From an uncultured Roseburia sp. (GTDB taxonomy: Bacteria > Bacillota > Clostridia > Lachnospirales > Lachnospiraceae): a DNA stretch of 9,573 nt. Made by a program: the position numbers and the translations under genes. This document shows positions 6,732 to 9,573 of this stretch, piece after piece. The stretch spans positions 1 through 9,573 of the forward strand of contig CANODN010000059.1 in NCBI GenBank assembly GCA_947564765.1, in the 5' to 3' direction. Under the pieces are notes generated by a model. The model was not told the DNA's origin. It did not search any database and saw only the letters and a list, made by a program, of their open reading frames with translations. Position 1 is the first letter of the stretch; each line of letters starts with the position of its first letter.

Positions 6732-9320
6732 ATGAAAGTATGTTATCGTCACAGGGGAGCAATCTCCGTGTTCTTGACATTGATTTTACTTCCGGTAGTT
6801 GTGTTTGGCGGACTTGTTACAGATGCCGTGAGAATTTATCATTCCCAGGGACTGGTATCGGAAGCGGGAGAACTGGCAATGAACGCCGGTCTTTCCTATT
6901 ATGATGTGGAATTAAAGGACGATTACGGTCTTTTTGTTATGACGCTGTCAGCGGATGAGATGACCAAAACACTGGAACAGTATTTTGTAAATTCCATACG
7001 TTCTTCCGGTCTGGAAGGAGCAGAAAATGTATCCAGTATGCTGGATTTAAAGTGTGATACATTTGATGCATATGGTGTTACAGGTTCGGAAATTTACCAG
7101 ACAGAAGTGGAAAAGCAGCAGATTTTGGAATATATGAAATACCGTGCGCCGGTGTGTCTGGGAGAAGAATTGTTTGAAAAATTGAAACAGATCAAAGACG
7201 CAAAGCAGCAGGCAGAGGCTATGAAAGCGCAGGTGGAATATGCAGAGTCCATGGATGAACTGCAGGACTGCTGCGAAAAGGTATATGAGAAATTAAAAAA
7301 ATATACAGAAAAAGCGGAAGGGAGTCCTGCCATTACAGTTATGACCGTCAATGGCGCGATCAGTGCAGCAGAAGCATCTTTGAAAGAAGGTGTAAGACAT
7401 TATTTTCTGGTGGATGTGATCGATCAGTATAAAACAAAAGGAGACAGTGCATCAGAAGGAGACGCCATTGGGTTTATGGAGGATTTTGTTACGCAGGCAG
7501 AGGCGCTTTCCGGGTGCACAGAGGAAAATGCAAAAGATTATATCAGTACAGCCCTTGCCTGTTTGTATGACTGCAAAACGGTGGAAGAAATGGGACTTCC
7601 CAATTTCTTTGAGCTGGATAAAAATCAAAAAGTAATTTATAACAATTATATCTCCAAACAGAATATGATAAACGATTATCGTAAAAAACTGGAGGTTCGG
7701 GCAAAGTCTTATATAGGAGATGCCTGGCAGACCATTTCTTCCTGGTATGTAGAAGTGTATAAAGCCAAAGATTACGCCAAAGAGGCAAAATCGAAGATGG
7801 ACAAATTAAAGGACAAGCTGAAAGATGTCAGAGAGAAGCATGATAACTGGGAGGGAAAAGTAAATGCGCTTTCTGATCAGAAAATGAAGGAGAGTATGCA
7901 GGAAAGCCTGAATACAGACAGTTATAATAAGCTTTTAAAAGAAGAAATAGTAGAAGCTTTTTATCAGAAGATAGAAACCAATATCACCAATTTAGAACAG
8001 ATGGAGAGCTGTTTGAAAAATTTAAAATTCTGCGGTCTGGGACTTACAGCAGGGATTCCCTCTTTTGGAACGATACAGCAGAAGGTTCGGCAGTATACAT
8101 TCTTTCCTTCTTCCAGAGAAAAGGTTGCGGCAGAAACAGATACACAGACAAAAAATTTTACAGCCGCCGAATTTGTAAAAGCAGAGGTGCCCACAGGATG
8201 CGAACTTTTTTCTTTAAAAGGCGATGAGATTTATAAAGAATTAGAGGAAATCTGCGCGGATAAAGGGGAAAGCGAAGAAAGCAAGGATAAGAAAAAGAAA
8301 ACAGATCAGCTTTTAAAAGATTCTGAAATGGATGAGGCAGAAGGAATTTCCGGATTAAAGGATGCAGAGTGGAGCAGTGTTGCATTACCGTCGGACGTCT
8401 TAAGTCAGGCAGGAGAGAATGATGCGGATCATGCTGTGATGAAAGAAGGAAACACCAGTAAAAGCGGCAGAAAAAAGGCAATGACCAATGCAAAGGACAG
8501 CATTTCCAAGACGGCGGATCTGCTGGGCTCTTTAAGTCAGGTTCTGGAAAAGGGAATCGAAAATATTTGTATTATGGAATATGGAATGCAGATGTTTTCC
8601 TATTATACGGTGGATAAAGATGATGATGGAAATGAAATCAGCAGCGTACATTCGATCAGCGATCGGGATTTGAAAACAGATGCTTTGTACAAATCAGAAG
8701 TAGAGTATATGCTCTGGGGAAAGAAAAACGCCCAGGAAAATGTTAAAAATACGAAACTTTTGTTATACGGCGTCCGTGCTCTGACCAATTTTATCTATGC
8801 ATTTAGTGATAGCGAGGTAGGAAAAACTGCAAGAATGATGGCAACGGCTATGTCTTGCGGACATGCATATCTGGTTCCTGTTTTTGAAGTTGTTTTGAAG
8901 GTGGCTCTGGCAGGAGCGGAAACGGTAATGGATGTTTCGGATTTGATGAGTGGAAAATCGGTTGTGCTTGTTAAAAAATATGCCAATGCTCAGATTTCTC
9001 TTGCGTCATTTGGTAAAAATACGTCAAGCGGCAGTGATGGCTCTCCGAAAATGAATTACAGAGAATATCTGACCATATTTTTGTTGATAAACACTTTTGG
9101 AGGTCTGGAAACAAAGACGCTTGCCAGAATTGCAGACTGTATTCAGTTAAATACAGGCATTGATATTACAAAAAAATGCTATACCATGGTTTCGGTTGAC
9201 GCCAAAGTGGAATCCCGTACGACTTTTATGAGCAAGGCAGCCAGCCTTCCGGGCAGCGGATCTCATGCAGCAGTAAGCGACTGGTATAAGATTCCTTATA
9301 AAAGTGTATTGGGATATTAG
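6732..9320 (+). CDS. Large DUF5702-like Tad-locus surface protein
   Basis: An 862-residue protein with one N-terminal membrane helix (about 10-33) after a short basic leader, MKVCYRHRG. The next residues, AISVFLTLILLP, resemble a pseudopilin start but have Phe at +5, not Glu, so it may stay as an uncleaved anchor. The conserved-looking segment after it (VTDAVRIYHSQG, then GELAMNAGLSYYD) matches my memory of DUF5702 proteins in Clostridial Tad loci. The middle is long, charged and helical, with a likely coiled coil at about 341-395 and a lysine/glutamate-rich stretch at 507-538. The C-terminal part has YREYLTIFLLI (about 775-785), then ARIADCIQLNTG, also DUF5702-like. I count sixteen cysteines, which is many for an exported protein. 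The role is probably outside the membrane, as a scaffold or tip part; no catalytic motif is seen. It lies 19 bases after the TadE-like gene. Confidence 0.8.
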   Translation: MKVCYRHRGAISVFLTLILLPVVVFGGLVTDAVRIYHSQGLVSEAGELAMNAGLSYYDVELKDDYGLFVMTLSADEMTKTLEQYFVNSIRSSGLEGAENVSSMLDLKCDTFDAYGVTGSEIYQTEVEKQQILEYMKYRAPVCLGEELFEKLKQIKDAKQQAEAMKAQVEYAESMDELQDCCEKVYEKLKKYTEKAEGSPAITVMTVNGAISAAEASLKEGVRHYFLVDVIDQYKTKGDSASEGDAIGFMEDFVTQAEALSGCTEENAKDYISTALACLYDCKTVEEMGLPNFFELDKNQKVIYNNYISKQNMINDYRKKLEVRAKSYIGDAWQTISSWYVEVYKAKDYAKEAKSKMDKLKDKLKDVREKHDNWEGKVNALSDQKMKESMQESLNTDSYNKLLKEEIVEAFYQKIETNITNLEQMESCLKNLKFCGLGLTAGIPSFGTIQQKVRQYTFFPSSREKVAAETDTQTKNFTAAEFVKAEVPTGCELFSLKGDEIYKELEEICADKGESEESKDKKKKTDQLLKDSEMDEAEGISGLKDAEWSSVALPSDVLSQAGENDADHAVMKEGNTSKSGRKKAMTNAKDSISKTADLLGSLSQVLEKGIENICIMEYGMQMFSYYTVDKDDDGNEISSVHSISDRDLKTDALYKSEVEYMLWGKKNAQENVKNTKLLLYGVRALTNFIYAFSDSEVGKTARMMATAMSCGHAYLVPVFEVVLKVALAGAETVMDVSDLMSGKSVVLVKKYANAQISLASFGKNTSSGSDGSPKMNYREYLTIFLLINTFGGLETKTLARIADCIQLNTGIDITKKCYTMVSVDAKVESRTTFMSKAASLPGSGSHAAVSDWYKIPYKSVLGY

Positions 9321-9323
9321 CAG

Positions 9324-9330
9324 AGGAGGG
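9324..9330 (+). promoter_or_regulatory. Ribosome binding site of the second TadE-like gene
   Basis: AGGAGGG, about nine bases before ATG 9339. It lies in the 18-base gap after the large surface protein and supports translation of the partial gene. Confidence 0.7.
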
Positions 9331-9338
9331 AGTGCAGA

Positions 9339-9573
9339 ATGAGACGACAGAGGGAAAATGGTTCTATGACAGTAGAAGCTGCTTTGTTTCTGGTGATATT
9401 CCTAATGGGATTTCTGACCATTATCAATTTTGCAAGACTGACCAGGGCAGAGGTGATTATGCAGCATGCCATTAATGGAACATCCATGCAGATTTCCCAG
9501 TACGGATATCTGCTGACTAAGACCGGCGGGAGGAGCAATGCATTTGCGGCAAACTTCATGCCAATTCTAAAGG
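9339..9573 (+). CDS. Second TadE-like pseudopilin (5' part, cut by window edge)
   Basis: The first 78 codons are visible; the rest lies past the 3' edge. The short leader MRRQRENG is followed by SMTVEAALFLVIFLMGFLT, a perfect prepilin site (cleavage after Gly8, Glu13 at +5) and a hydrophobic helix to about residue 29. The following region (RAEVIMQHAINGTSMQISQY) is typical of TadE/TadG-like minor subunits. Having a second copy of this fold in one locus is common, since minor pseudopilins act together. A TadG-like longer protein cannot be excluded because the C-terminus is not seen. Confidence 0.8.
   Translation, partial: MRRQRENGSMTVEAALFLVIFLMGFLTIINFARLTRAEVIMQHAINGTSMQISQYGYLLTKTGGRSNAFAANFMPILK

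Noticed and set aside
8158..8493. 111-codon minus-strand open frame within the large surface protein
   Set aside because: It is a shadow of the plus-strand gene with a composition typical of reverse reading; no recognisable domain.
8613..8636. DKDDDGNE loop resembling an EF-hand or dockerin calcium site
   Set aside because: It lacks the expected hydrophobic residue at position 8 and the acidic residue at position 12, and there is no second loop; a charged turn is the simpler reading.

Overview
The window reads as part of the chromosome of a low-to-moderate-GC Clostridia member, most likely a Lachnospiraceae-type gut anaerobe. This is inferred from AGA/AGG arginine codons, strong AGGAGG-type ribosome sites, and protein families typical of that group: zinc-ribbon Ser/Thr kinases with an 'HxDISPxN' catalytic loop, a TadZ with a GGVGTT P-loop, and a DUF5702-like protein. 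No search could be run, so the taxonomy is an inference.

Everything supportable is on the + strand and tightly packed, so it looks like one operon that continues past both edges. Positions 2-203 hold the 3' end of one kinase-like gene, apparently broken by a one-base shift near 51-53. Its stop overlaps the start of a second, intact soluble kinase (200-1567). A possible 30-codon micro-ORF (1564-1656) is joined by ATGA overlaps to the kinase and to the next gene. A monoderm-type Tad (tight adherence, type IVc) pilus cluster follows: tadZ (1653-2717), tadA (2724-3971), tadB (3990-4805), tadC (4824-5681), a small Flp-like prepilin (5749-5991), a TadE-like pseudopilin (5966-6712), a large DUF5702-like surface protein (6732-9320), and the start of a second TadE-like pseudopilin (9339 to the edge).

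Expected working model: TadZ places the machine, the TadA hexamer powers it, and TadB and TadC form the inner-membrane platform. The small pilin is the probable major subunit. The TadE-like and DUF5702-like proteins are minor or tip subunits, or cell-wall-spanning parts. No secretin, RcpC/CpaB or prepilin peptidase gene is visible. A missing secretin is expected in a single-membrane cell. A peptidase is still needed and should lie outside the window. The kinase next to the pilus genes suggests control by phosphorylation, which is inference.

The least ordinary points are the kinase with a zinc ribbon and a second, degenerate kinase N-lobe; the frameshifted kinase tail upstream, which also creates a misleading long ORF; the doubly coupled micro-ORF; the off-register processing site in the pilin; and the large, cysteine-rich, coiled-coil DUF5702-like protein. 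I see no CRISPR array, IS element, tRNA, rRNA or convincing terminator.
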